Source of the DNA: Nymphaea colorata
Taxonomy: Eukaryota > Streptophyta > Magnoliopsida > Nymphaeales > Nymphaeaceae
Length of the DNA stretch: 64,000 nt
Assembly (NCBI RefSeq): GCF_008831285.2
Contig: NC_045150.1
Location: 9,436,001-9,500,000, forward strand
Direction of reading: 5' to 3'
In this document: positions 48,700 through 60,032 of the stretch, piece by piece
How the letters are laid out: each line of letters opens with the position of its first letter
Numbering within the stretch: the stretch's first letter is position 1
The notes under the pieces: model-generated
The model's database searches: none
The model's input: only the letters and a program-made list of their open reading frames with translations
Told to the model about the DNA's origin: nothing
Position numbers and translations under genes: made by a program

Positions 48700-49255
48700 T
48701 ATAAATTACCTAAAAATCAGAAATTATTTAAAAAAAACACTTTATTTAAATAAAGCAACATTGCCTTTTTACATTGTAGCAGTTGTTTCTTTATCTCCAT
48801 TTGCATTTGATAATATTCAAGGGATTTGAGATCGATGTGTGTGAATCTCAGGTCAAGGCTCAAATCTGTGGATCTGTTGTCTGACCACAGATTTACAGTT
48901 TTTTGCATTCAAAAGTGGATCTAAAAATTCGTTGCACTACTTCCTTTTCTGTTTAAACAAACATGAATTTACGCGTCTGAGACACAAGACTATCAGGTTC
49001 ATGCATATTAAAATAAACAAATCGCTTCATGCAAGAATAAAATATATAAAGAAATCGCGAACACGTTTCTTCAAACCTTTCTCCTTTCCTCTGGTTGCTG
49101 CTAAAGAGACCAAGAATTAGAGGTCGAGAAATAAGTGTGAGTAGGATATCCACCTTCCATCGCAGATTTGCCTTTCTACGGAGAAATCTAGCAACCCCAA
49201 TACGGAGTGTTTTAAACATATCATATCATATTAATGAGGTGAAAGATTTTCAATT
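48700..49255. other. Intergenic, no gene recognised
   Basis: AT-rich, with overlapping short frames on both strands and no recognisable product. Confidence 0.5.
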
Positions 49256-49259
49256 TTTT

Positions 49260-49457
49260 AGTGGTGAAGCCACAAATTTTTTCTAAGGAGAGCCAAATTA
49301 TATTTTTCAAGATTACTAGTGGGGCCCAAGTATATTTTTCAAATTTTTTAAAAGGGACCAAACCAAAGTTTTTATAAATTATAACAGGTGATTTTTCCTT
49401 TTGTCAAAATAAAACTGGGGCCATGGCCCGTGCCGGCCCCCTCTTGGCTCCGCCACT
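49260..49457. mobile_element. 198-bp MITE with GGCTCCGCCACT ends
   Basis: The left end AGTGGTGAAGCCA (49260-49272) and the right end TGGCTCCGCCACT (49445-49457) are inverted repeats with 11 of 13 matches. The interior is AT-rich with a GC-rich 'ggggccatggcccgtgccggccccc' near the right end, as in the element at 39866. Non-coding. No convincing target-site duplication. Confidence 0.65.
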
Positions 49458-49469
49458 GATTCGATCTTG

Positions 49470-49770
49470 GTTGTTGGACGGGTGGCCTTGTGGCGGCGGC
49501 AGGCAGATGGACTCACGGTGGGATAGTGAGCTCCAAAAGAGGAGTCTCTACCTACTTTAAGTGAGTGCACCACTAATTAAACTACTTTCCAGCCTATTGC
49601 CACTTACTCACATTTCACTCCCAATAGTTTATACCACACATGCTATAGTTTCCTTTAATAGCTGCACAATTAGTCTCTCTCACACACTCTCTCTCTACAC
49701 ACGCACATATACATACATACATATATATAATATATATATATAGAGAGAGAGAGAGAAAGAGAAAGAGAAG
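49470..49770. other. Unassigned plus CT/TA microsatellites
   Basis: Ends in a compound tract (TATA at about 49722-49741, then GAGA at 49742-49755). No gene recognised. Confidence 0.5.
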
Positions 49771-50165
49771 ATGTCAATATATCGGATTTGGATTGCATAT
49801 CTTATAGAATCATTCTGAATATTTATGAAATCAAATTAGATTCAGATTTAAGAAATAATGCCCAATTAGATTTAATTTCAGATATATATTAAAATCTGAT
49901 TACATACTGATTCGGATTTGGTTTGCATTTAATTTTAAATAAATATCCTATATCTAATGCTTTTACATTTTGAAAGTCAGCTGAACTCACGTTAAAATTG
50001 AGATTCAAATTCAAATGTAGATCAGATTTATATTGTGAAATCAGATTTCGAATTCGAATTTGGGATTTCAAATCCAAATTAGTACCGAATATTTGAACAT
50101 CCAAAAATGCCGAAGTATGATTAAGAATACATCCAATTCGAATCAGATCCATTGACATCCTTATA
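49770..50165. mobile_element. Non-autonomous repeat, family A copy 3
   Basis: Starts 'gatgtcaatatatcggattt' and ends 'atcagatccattgacatcct', again inverted ends of one motif, with the interior phrase 'tatatctaatgcttttacatttt' shared with the copies at 38603 and 39517. The minus-strand frame here is not a gene. Confidence 0.6.
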
Positions 50166-50169
50166 AACA

Positions 50170-51780
50170 TGAATCCAAGTGCTTTGCACTATATATCCAA
50201 TATTGACATAAGAGTTTATTTTAGTTTCTCTTCATTGTAGGTTTAATAACAAACATTACTAATGAAAGGGGAACAACAAAAAGTTGTTAACGTTGATGTA
50301 ATCGTAGTTGTTGGATGTGGACGTGTCTATTCTTCTGTTTCGTTCAAAGAATATGCTTTCTGTGAAGATGAGGAAAATAGAAAAAGGGGAAAATAAGGAG
50401 GTGCATCGTGTCCTTTTCCAAATTAAAATGCATTTTGTGTTGTCCCAATATTGAAAAATATCAGAAACGGACGAGGTGAAATTAATGCAGATTTGTCCAA
50501 CATTGCACAAGAAGCAAAGAGAAGTAATTCAACGGGACCAAAAAATTATCTTCATTATGCGAATGTTTAGTTAAGTAGGAGGAGTATTTCTTCCTACCAT
50601 TTATTATGTCAAATAGTTCTTATGAGGTAACTTTTGATTCTATCAAGATTTAAATGGCATAGTGTATTCATTTAATTATGTGACATCTAATTACTTCTAT
50701 TAAATAGTGTATTCATTTAATTATGTGACATCTAATTACATCTATTAAAACATACTAAATGTCACCGAGTACGATCAAATAATAAAATCAAACGTTTGTT
50801 ATATATACATACGCGTGTGGGATGTGCGCATGCAAACACATCCAAACAAGCGTTCGTTGCTTCAAAATTATGCAACATGGAAGTATGACTTTGCGTGTAA
50901 AAGTAGATATACTAAGTTTTTAGTAAATTACGTACGTTTGGACGGCATTACACACTTTGTTTGCTAATGATTCGTAGTATGGAATGCAAATCAGAAAAAA
51001 GTTATGCCTGTCTTTTGTAAATCGTGTTCTTTAAGGGTTCCATCGACAAAAAAGAACAATTTGTAATTATCGAAGTTGTTCCAACTTCAAGGGCATATTC
51101 ATGAAACAGTTACAAATTATTCTCACTACTACCAGTAAGCACCTGTACACCTTTTAGAAATTTTTAAATGTTGCTAGTTATTCGTTGTTGTAAATTTTGG
51201 AAATTGAACTAAATTCGATTTAGTGTACAAGCTAAATTAGTGACACGGCGTCACAGCCTGATCGGTTATGAATCGTTAAAAAAGATAAAAGCCCGAAGAA
51301 TCTAGAGAAGTAAATAAAAATAAGAAGATTTTAAACATTTTAAAAGACTAGTAAAAGCAGAGACATGTGAAACAACATTATCTGCACTTTATGAAAGACT
51401 TATTATTTTAAATTTAATATTCTTTTTCTTCAGAAACCCGTGTTTAATTAAATCAATTTTATACTGTGGCAGTTTGACCAATGAAAGCAATTTAATTTAC
51501 AGCAAAATTTTTCGTGCTAAGGAAGCTTAACGGTCAGTTTGCAAGCATTGCATTATTAGTATTATTGATTATTATTAAAGTTTCCATGAACTGTTGATTC
51601 AAGTCAAGCTAATAAAAAAAATGGCTTAAATAGTTGTGCAAGTATGAGACTCACGAGGGACGATTGTTTGGTGATTGACCAGAGCGGAGCAAATGCTGCA
51701 TGTGAGATCCACCAATCTGCTGCGGCGTGTTTGTTGCTTGGACTCAACTTGGTCGCACATTCATTACTTCCCATCCTAGC
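50170..51780. other. Intergenic, no gene recognised
   Basis: AT-rich. Contains the tandem duplication listed at 50656-50748. No exon-like sequence. Confidence 0.6.
50656..50748. repeat. Near-perfect 49-bp tandem duplication
   Basis: 'tagtgtattcatttaattat' with 'gtgacatctaattac(t/a)tctattaaa' occurs twice in direct succession with essentially one difference, indicating a recent slippage or duplication event. Confidence 0.9.
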
Positions 51781-51816
51781 ATTCAGTTGGTAGCGTCAAT
51801 GCCAAAGCAACAAACA

Positions 51817-51821
<5 letters not shown>

Positions 51822-51891
<70 letters not shown>
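51822..51891. repeat. Compound (TA)n(GA)n microsatellite
   Basis: About 45 bp of TA repeats pass directly into about 25 bp of GA repeats. The Ile-Tyr/Arg-Glu-rich frames across it are repeat artefacts. Confidence 0.95.
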
Positions 51892-51898
<7 letters not shown>

Positions 51899-51899
51899 G

Positions 51900-54800
51900 A
51901 GAGATGTACTTTTTTTTTATAATATAACACGCCAAACTTCGAAACAGATATTGACCACCTACTAGCCCTTGTCCTGGATAGTGCACAAACCCTTCAAGAA
52001 CACTCAAAGAAATACGGGAAGTATTATTTTGGTAGACAACACGCACATAAGATCAACCATCGTCCATTTTCATTTGATGTGATATGAAATTTGTACATTT
52101 GAGAACAGGGCCTTCTTCTCTTGATCTTACTTTTGTACGAATGTAAAAGTGGAACAAGTGTAGAATCTTAGCTCCGAGTCAAATCAGATGTCATATCAAT
52201 TGGCTTGATAAATTAAGCTTGGATTAAGTGAAATACGAAAACGTTTTGATTTAAAAACGAATTAAGTATAACAAGAACTTTTTTGGTGGATATTGAGGCT
52301 AATTGACATACTTAAACATCATAAAATTCATGGGCAGTGACTAAAAATGCAACTATCGATGTTAGAAACCTGGTCTTAGTTTCTAAAATACATTATCAAT
52401 TGGAACGCATGTGTGTTCTTATCAACTAAAGCTATTTGAAGATGATCAATAACTTCTTAGATATTATTGATCAAATGATGTAGAACATTTCACAATCTCC
52501 ATGGCAATTGATATTGAAATTGAAGGAACTATACGTGTGCGTCTTTTCAACATCAAATTTTCTCGCTGTTTGAATTGAATGCAGCCTTGTCTATATAGTA
52601 CATATGAGTGCCCATTATTAAAAAAAGCTTATTCATTACCAAGGGATGAAAGATAGTTTACCGCTAAATTTGGTAGAGAAAAAGGAGATAGCGACCAGGT
52701 CTCATCATCAAAAGCATACCTAAATTTGGTAGAGAAAAAAGATATCACAGTAGGACCTCTCTACCAAATTTGGTATATAAAATACTAAGGTCTAAGGGGG
52801 TGTTTGATATCTCCGATTTTAGATCTTTATGATTTGAGAACTGTGAATTTAAAATTAGATCTCCCTCCCTCTCTGATCTTAAATCCGATCATTTTTCAAC
52901 GCAAGAAACCAAAATATGGATTTTAAACGTGAATATTAGGTCTGACCTAGGATCCATAGCTTGGTTAATCACGAATTTCACCATAGACCTTTTGTCACAT
53001 CAGCAAAAGCATATCATATCATATCTACATCAGATCCATAGATTTCAAATCCAAAGTAAACAGATGCCTCCTAAAGAGCATGTTTGTCTAAGGATATGAG
53101 ATCCTCAAATGATAATTTCAATATCAAATCCACGGATCCTAAGTCCAACCCCTCTCTTAAGGGGACCTCAGGTCATGGGTTTTGAAGGACCCAAAATCCA
53201 TGTCTTTACACAAACCGGAGATTCACTGTTTGCTTAAACAGTGAGTCCCACAAACTGCAAAATTTTCAGATCCCGTGGGAAACAAACACGCCCTGCTGAA
53301 AGTGACCAGTAGTTTTTCAAAAACTAAAAAGCATCCAACTTCACTGACCCGGACCAGTAGAAAGCTTTGCTGGATTTCATGCCACCACCGATGGAAATGG
53401 CAGAGATTTCTGGTCCCGTTTCTATCGAACCATGAACTGCCGGATGAGTGTAGCGCCACCTATTCCAGTCAGTGGCTAGTATGTGGTTGGTCTCTGGTTC
53501 GAGTGACATGGGAACTCGCCTATTTTACCAATGAAATCTAAGTATCGAAACAGCTCTACACCCGAAACATAAAAAAAGAAGAGAAAACTTTTATATGAAC
53601 TCACCCAAATATATAATATAGTTAATTCAACAGACATCAATTGGATCTGATGCATTGGAAGCCTTTCTTCTTCTTTAGAAAGCCTTTCTTGGTGAGGTAG
53701 AAATGAAATAAATGCTAGTTCTAGAACCATAAATCTAATAGAAATAATATAGTCACAAATATCATTTACAAGTCTTAAACGACGAGGACTTTTTGGGTAT
53801 AGTATGACAGTTGTTTTTCTTAGAAAAATCTTGGTAAATTTTAAATGAGTTAATAAAAGAGAAGAAGGTTTGAGGCCACATAGCACGAAGAAGCACATAA
53901 TATTGATGGTGGCGCCCATTTGCATCAGCTTTATTGAAGCCATTTTTGTTGAACTGAAAAACAGGAACATCACTATGCAATGCAGCATGCTTTGGCAATA
54001 TATTTTTTTACTGTTTTGGGTTAAATTGAACCCAAATAAGCCTTCATTCTTTTCTTTATTTGTAGGGTTCAAAGCTGCTTTGAAATTTAGGTAAAAAGTT
54101 GGATACTTGTAATTAAACTTCGCTTACTCACTGTTTACATTTCAAAGAAATAACACCCACAAAAATCGAATAAACGACCACCCTTTCACTATTATGCCAG
54201 TTTGATCAATTATAATACTCACTTTGGACCAATGAAAGCGGGCAAGGAGGTAGATATGTTCATAAAGCAATTATACAGCAATAATACAAATGAAAGAAGT
54301 GGGGCGGTACCAATAAATTAATAAAACATGAAAATGACTCAAAAGTAAAGTTAATGGAAATTTAATTTTCCATTCATAATGATAATAATATGATGTGGCC
54401 ATTGTAAAAAAAAAAAAAAACTATATTTAAAGGAAAAGTTACAAAAAGGTGCTTAATATTTGGATAAATAACAAATCACCACTCGACTTTAAAGAGTTAA
54501 CATATAAGGTCTCAACTTTTGATAGAACTTCTCAGAGAGCCCCCTATAATAATAATAATAAAAAAACATCAATTTTATATAAAGTGAGTAAAGTGCCTCC
54601 CGAAAAGAACTAGTCCTTCTTGGCAAACGAACGATGTATATTTTTTCTCTTCAGGTGAGATATTTTTACTATTTTATATCAAATATTATTTTTCTCTGTC
54701 AAGAACTTTTCTCAACATTTGTCACCTACTGGTTGGCTTCTAAAAGTTGATTGGTGGTTTGTCGTTTACCCAAATTATAGGTGCTCTTTTTGGCAAATTT

Positions 54801-55980
54801 TCAAACATATATATAAAATGCTTTGAAAAGAAGTACATGTAGATTAAATAAAATAAAAAAAATAGTTGTGAATTAAGTAAAGATAAATTATTTGAGAGAT
54901 AAGTTTCATTCTTCTTTGGGAAAGGTCGAGCTTCAGGTCTTTGAAACTTGTTTGTTTCTAGAGAAGTAATATTATGCTTTAAGTAGTTTTTATTAAATAT
55001 GATCAACACTGCTAACTACTACAAAAATGTTTACACAACTCTCTGATGTTCTTTTGAAAGTGAACATTCAATAAGAATGAAAGAATTGTTATTTTGCAGC
55101 ATATAATGAGTTCTGAGGTTTCTTTGTGTCCATAATAATCTATGTTTATTAAATAAGCATGATGAAAAAATTGCTAATCTTTAAATTATTCTATAAAGGA
55201 AAAAAATAAAACTTTGATAATCAAATTGTATACCCAACTTTGTTAGCCAATAATGGAGTTAAAGATCCATGAAGAGGTTGGCATAATAGACCAGACAAGG
55301 GTTGATACGCAATCAGATTCTGTTTCGAGTTTTCAGGGAATCAGTCTACTGTGTTGCAAAAAGAAGGACATCAATATGCAAGTTGAAGGGTGAGGTTTTG
55401 ACGTGGAATGAAATACTACTTCTCCTCACCCAAAATAATGAAGTTAAGGACTTATATCGATCAGATTTAAGATTTAAGCTTATATAAGGACCAAAATCTG
55501 ATTTAATCAGACACTATAAGATCAAATACGACCTCAAGGTTAAAATCAGGGCGGAATGTTCATAACCAACTCTGGATTCAATATTCATTTTTTCTTCAAA
55601 CATAAGCCTTCTAAATATGACTGTCATTAGCACTAACTTTTGGCTTTTGTGCCGTCCATCGACCATCACCATCGTTAACAACATCACCAGTATTCTTTTG
55701 CCGCCATTTTCCATTCTTTATCTAAAGCATTAATCCGTCATTTTCTATGTAAAGTTTCCTGTCATTGGGTTCCAAATCACAGCTAGTAGCCTTCCTGGCA
55801 GAAACATGAAAGCATGAGAAACTCCACTGTCTTCTCTGAAAAGCATACAAGAGGAGGCAGCGCCCACTGAATGGTCGGCCATTATAAGTATGGCCTCTCC
55901 GACCACTTTTCACACGCATTCCGACACCTGCCCTTTCCGCCATTGCAGCCGAAGCTCAGAGCTTAGTGCTTTGTTCACAG
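51900..55980. other. Intergenic, no gene recognised
   Basis: No coding exon recognised on either strand. The frame 53476-54072 (minus) has irregular composition and no domain. A segment at 52660-52790 repeats 'taaatttggtagagaaaaa' twice, then once inverted. 53380-53540 has a lone box-B-like 'ggttcgagtgac' but no complete SINE or tRNA. Confidence 0.5.
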
Positions 55981-56062
55981 CTTAATGGCGAAGTTTTTAG
56001 TTGCCTGCCCACAAGAGCTCTGCACGACCTTTAGTAAGGGGTTGGAACACGGATTGCACATA

Positions 56063-56510
56063 AACATGGATTGTTTTTCTTTCATTCTTTATGAGCTCAC
56101 AATAATTAACACACAAGACTCTATGTTCATGCTTCTTCAAGTTATATACGATATAGTTTTTTCATGTTTTGGCTTCTTCTCCTTTTTTGTTTTTTATCCT
56201 ATGGAGCCGTTTAGCATTAGAAATACTTTTGAATCTGCATTAAAATTGATGTAGATCGACGAGACACTTGTTCAAATATTCTAAATCTATTTTCATTTTG
56301 GAGTGATTCAAGTGCACACAAACACGGATTGCTTTTCTGTCATTCTTTATGAGCTCGTTATAATAAAGGCCCTTAGCTCATGTTTCTTTAGGTTTCATAT
56401 ATGGAAGGTTTTTCATGTTTGTGGTTTTTTTATTGTACTTCATGGGGCCATTTGGGATTGATTTCATGAATGTGTCTCAAAATTGAAGGAGACTCAATGA
56501 AATTTATGAA
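56063..56510. repeat. Diverged tandem duplication, ~258-bp period
   Basis: 'aacatggattgtttttctttc' at 56063 recurs as 'aacacggattgcttttctgtc' at 56321. Both copies continue with 'attctttatgagctc', 'catgtttttct...gtt' and 'ggagccgtttagcatt' / 'ggggccatttgggatt'. Divergence shows an older duplication. Not coding. Confidence 0.7.
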
Positions 56511-56605
56511 TCTACCTCAATTTTAGAACAGATACATGACATACTTCAAAAGATACTTTTAATACTAAAAATACCCCAATAGGTAATGGGGAAGACACTA
56601 ACAAG

Positions 56606-56607
<2 letters not shown>

Positions 56608-56693
<86 letters not shown>
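56608..56693. repeat. (TA)43 microsatellite
   Basis: Long uninterrupted TA array, the longest in the window. Confidence 0.95.
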
Positions 56694-56698
<5 letters not shown>

Positions 56699-56699
56699 T

Positions 56700-58140
56700 A
56701 GCCCAGATCTGCGCGATGGACCCAATTCGGCCCGATTTTTTTTTAAATTTTTGTCACATTTCCTGATGATAAGTGCTTTTCATGTTTATTATTTGATTTT
56801 CAACTTTTTCTTTAACTATCTAACAACATTAACGCATACTTGGTGATATCCAATTTAGATAGTTTTTTAAACTTAGTTAAACTTTGGAAAATCGAACCAT
56901 GGAAATATCAAGTATCTTCACTGACTTAAAACTGGCACGACGGGAAAAAACTCTTGGACGTTCTTAATTGACCATGGAATAATTTAGATTTGATTCTTTG
57001 CAACTCCTTTTTCTCATCAAGCAAAACATTTCAGATATGATTCATGCTTAAACACGGTTCAAAATTTCACCGAACCAGGGTTTGTATGTCAATTAGATTA
57101 TATAGACCCGATCCATAGATTCTAAAGAAACAATACGACATGGATTGACCTAGAGCTCAGTGGATGTGTTTGTGTATTCTGCTCATCCAATATAGGACAG
57201 ACTCGAATCATCTTGGGATCCTTGCTTCATAGTTTGCAAACCCACCGAGTCTGCTCGGATCGGAAAAAAATCTAGCCACGAGTCAAGGTTGTCTTGGCTC
57301 GACCCCGACTCAACCCTGACTCACCCGACTCGGCCTGACTCGCTCTTGGCTCACTCTGACTCGTCCGATTCAGCTACAGTTATTTACATTTTGGTTATAA
57401 TGGGACATGAAGCAAGAACACGCTTAAGTTTTTATTTTCTTAGGAAAAAGTAAACGAGATTGAGATTTCGTGTTTCGAATGGGAATCAGGTGAGACGGAT
57501 TTAAAAGGACTCGAGACTCTTTGTCAACCAGTCTCTCCACCATTCAGACACGCCGAATATGATAATTTTTAAAGTAAGATTTGATTTTTTAAATATCCCT
57601 ATTCTGTTTCAATTTAACATTTTCCTGTTCTATGGTTTCATACCCCCAGTACTGCCTCAAAATTTGAAGTTCAATGAAAGAACTTTCAGAATAAAACATG
57701 TGCAGCAGCTTTAGAAAGTGATTCTACCATTGATAAATTCTACTTGCTCCCGAAGAAATATGTGGAAAATTAGGCGTATAACTTACAAAGATCAAACTCT
57801 AAATCATTTTTACAGTCATTTTAACCTTTCAATTCATTCATGCAAACGACAATTACCACTGTGGGGGATTGGATCACATTGAACAAAATTCGTTACCAAC
57901 TTCAGGAAACACCAAAAATGAAGACACCCGGGTCGGCTGGGAGGGAGATCGAATTGATCAATCACGGTTAGAACACAGATGCCCACATAAATACCCCTCC
58001 ATTTACCACCGCACCTACGCTCCCTAATTCTAATTCAAAGAACTAGTATAGGGTAAAAATGGAATACGCCAGAGCACACTAGACATGGAGCTCTCCCAAT
58101 GGCTGCTTCTCTCTCGTCGAGAAAAGAGGTCTTCGTACCG
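56700..58140. other. Intergenic, no gene recognised
   Basis: Includes a patch at about 57255-57370 with repeated 'gactcg' / 'tcgactc'-like phrases, and otherwise AT-rich sequence. From about 57.9 kb it would be the 3' flank of the C2-domain gene. Confidence 0.5.
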
Positions 58141-58162
58141 AAATTAAAGAAAATGCCGGAAT

Positions 58163-59056
58163 TCAGGATTCCTGTTGCTGATCATCGATCTTGACAGACT
58201 TTTGCTGCAGATTCTGATCGGATGCACTGGGATTAATCTTGGAATCCCCAAAATTCTTCTTCTGGAAGACCAAACCGCAGAGAGCCGACGTCCCGGTGGC
58301 CGACGTCCGGCCTGGACCTCCCTCTCCGTCGCCGTCACAGTCTCCGTTATGGCTAGTGTTAACCAATTCTTTCTCGCTACTCATCTTTGTCTTAACATCG
58401 CATTCATCCATCTTCTTTCCGCCGTTATTGTCGACGTCCCCGTCCTCCGTCTCACTCTCAGTCAAACAGCCGTTCCAGTCAGTCAGAGCGGCGGAGCTCC
58501 GCCTCCCGGAGCTCAGCCTCGGAAGAGACCTTCCCATGAGATCCCTGTACCCGAGGGCCACATCGGATCGCCACGTCAGGCTTCCAACTGTGTCCTCCAG
58601 GACGATCATCCCGACGTTGAGGACACCGTGGAAACGGCCGGAAGGTCGCCGAATCTGGAGAGCGGCAAAGCCAGCTCCGCCGTCGGTTCCGACCGAAAGG
58701 AGGTTGGAGACGAGGACGCGGACGGTGCCGACGAGCGCATCGAAGACGATTCCGACGGCGTAGATCTCGACGGAGACGGCCGAGTTCTCGTCCGAGAGGA
58801 ACGCCTCCGGCACGCGGAAGATGAACTTGTCGTTCCACGTCGGGTTCTCGCGCCCGACCCGGTCGACGCGGGTCCGGAGCTTCTTTTCTTGACTGATGTA
58901 GGTGATTGCGTAGGTCTGCATCGCCCGGAGACTTCCGACGACGTTCTTGATCTGCTGCGCTGAAATGAGGTTGATCTCGAGGAGGCGAGTCCGTCCTTCG
59001 CCGGACGTCTGCTGGCTCCGTCGCCGGAGAAAGCCATTAGGGACTCGGGGAACCAT
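58163..59056 (-). CDS. C2-domain (calcium/lipid-binding) protein
   Basis: A single-exon minus-strand frame; from the Met at 59056 it gives 297 residues. The start at 59056 (MVPRVPNGFLRRRSQQ) is preferred because the upstream in-frame extension to 59227 runs through a (GA)n leader repeat encoding Arg-Glu. A C2 domain spans about residues 22-125: LLEINLISAQQIKNVVGSLR with MQTYAITYISQEKKLRTRVD, then NPTWNDKFIFRVPEAFL and SVEIYAVGIVFDALVGTVRV. The second half is acidic and polar (about 190-297), without transmembrane segments. Plant proteins of this layout (SRC2/'CaLB'-like) attach to membranes or bind phospholipids; calcium dependence cannot be judged. The coding sequence is markedly GC-richer than its flanks, which produces long spurious frames on the plus strand. 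Divergently transcribed from the PAM71-like gene. Confidence 0.88.
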   Translation of the reverse strand: MVPRVPNGFLRRRSQQTSGEGRTRLLEINLISAQQIKNVVGSLRAMQTYAITYISQEKKLRTRVDRVGRENPTWNDKFIFRVPEAFLSDENSAVSVEIYAVGIVFDALVGTVRVLVSNLLSVGTDGGAGFAALQIRRPSGRFHGVLNVGMIVLEDTVGSLTWRSDVALGYRDLMGRSLPRLSSGRRSSAALTDWNGCLTESETEDGDVDNNGGKKMDECDVKTKMSSEKELVNTSHNGDCDGDGEGGPGRTSATGTSALCGLVFQKKNFGDSKINPSASDQNLQQKSVKIDDQQQES

Positions 59057-59520
59057 CTTGACGTCAGAGCTTCTCTCTTCTGGTTGATCTCTCTCTCTCT
59101 CTCTCTCTCTTTCCCCCTCCAAGAACCCCCCAACCAATGCAAGAACAGGTGGGAAGAAGAAGAGTCGCAGAGAGAGGGAAGATGGTGAGTTTGAATCGCG
59201 TGGGTCGTAGAGTGGGAGACTATCCACGTGGTAATATACGGAAGGGGGTGCCCGGAACGAATTCTGACCGTCAATCTCTTAAGATGGACGGTCAACATCC
59301 GTTGAAGTGTCTAATAAGACAGTTAGGAGGCGCCGAGGCGTCCTAAAAAGGCCGGGGTCCACTGAACATCTTTGAACCGTAAATCTTCATAGATGGACGG
59401 TCTACATCCCCGTTTGCTTCCTGATAAGGTAGTTAATCCTTCGTCCAAGAATTTAAGGTTGATGGACATCGATGCAAAGAGCATTTAAAAGCGAGGGAAG
59501 AAAGAAAGGGGACGGTAAAA
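59057..59520. promoter_or_regulatory. Divergent promoter, C2 gene / PAM71-like gene
   Basis: 464 bp separate the two start codons. It contains the GA/CT leader tract of the C2 gene (59091-59110) and a G-box, CACGTG at 59225-59230, followed by 'gtaatatacg'. It also holds two diverged direct repeats, 'gaccgtcaatct..atggacggtc' at about 59265 and 'gaaccgtaaatct..atggacggtc' at about 59373. G-boxes in photosynthesis-related promoters bind light-signalling bZIP/bHLH factors, so light regulation of the PAM71 side is plausible but inferred. Confidence 0.55.
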
Positions 59521-59680
59521 ATGCGCGGGCACGTTATCTGCGGGAGCGGGCTTGGAGTTGCTCTTCTAAATCCGAGGCCCTCCTCGAGGCCTCCCGGCTT
59601 CCAGATTTCCGCTGGCCACCGGCGAGAATGGCGACAGTTATCTGGAAATTCTAACATCCTCCGATCAATGAGGTAAGCAG

Positions 59681-59738
<58 letters not shown>

Positions 59739-59998
59739 AAGCGCTTGAAACCTTCGGCTTGTCGTTCCCTGCGGGAGGGAACTGTGATAGTTGTCCGACC
59801 ACTTGCAATTCTTTAGCTCGGCGCAAGTACAAAATCTTGGGCTTCTCGTTTTCTGCAAGAGGCAATTCTGGTGGTTCTCTGGTCACTTACGTCTCTTCAG
59901 ATCAAGGTTGTAAGCAAGTGCGTGTGTATCCAAAGCCCTCCGGCTTCTCGTTCTTAATTGTCTCTAGACAATGCCGACAGTTAAGCAAGACCCCTCTG

Positions 59999-60032
<34 letters not shown>

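Noticed and set aside
53476-54072. 198-codon minus-strand frame
   Set aside because: AT-rich, hydrophobic-biased composition with no motif or splice partners, consistent with chance in AT-rich DNA.
58175-59298. Long plus-strand and alternative minus-strand frames (174-262 codons)
   Set aside because: They are shadows of the GC-rich C2-domain coding sequence in other frames.
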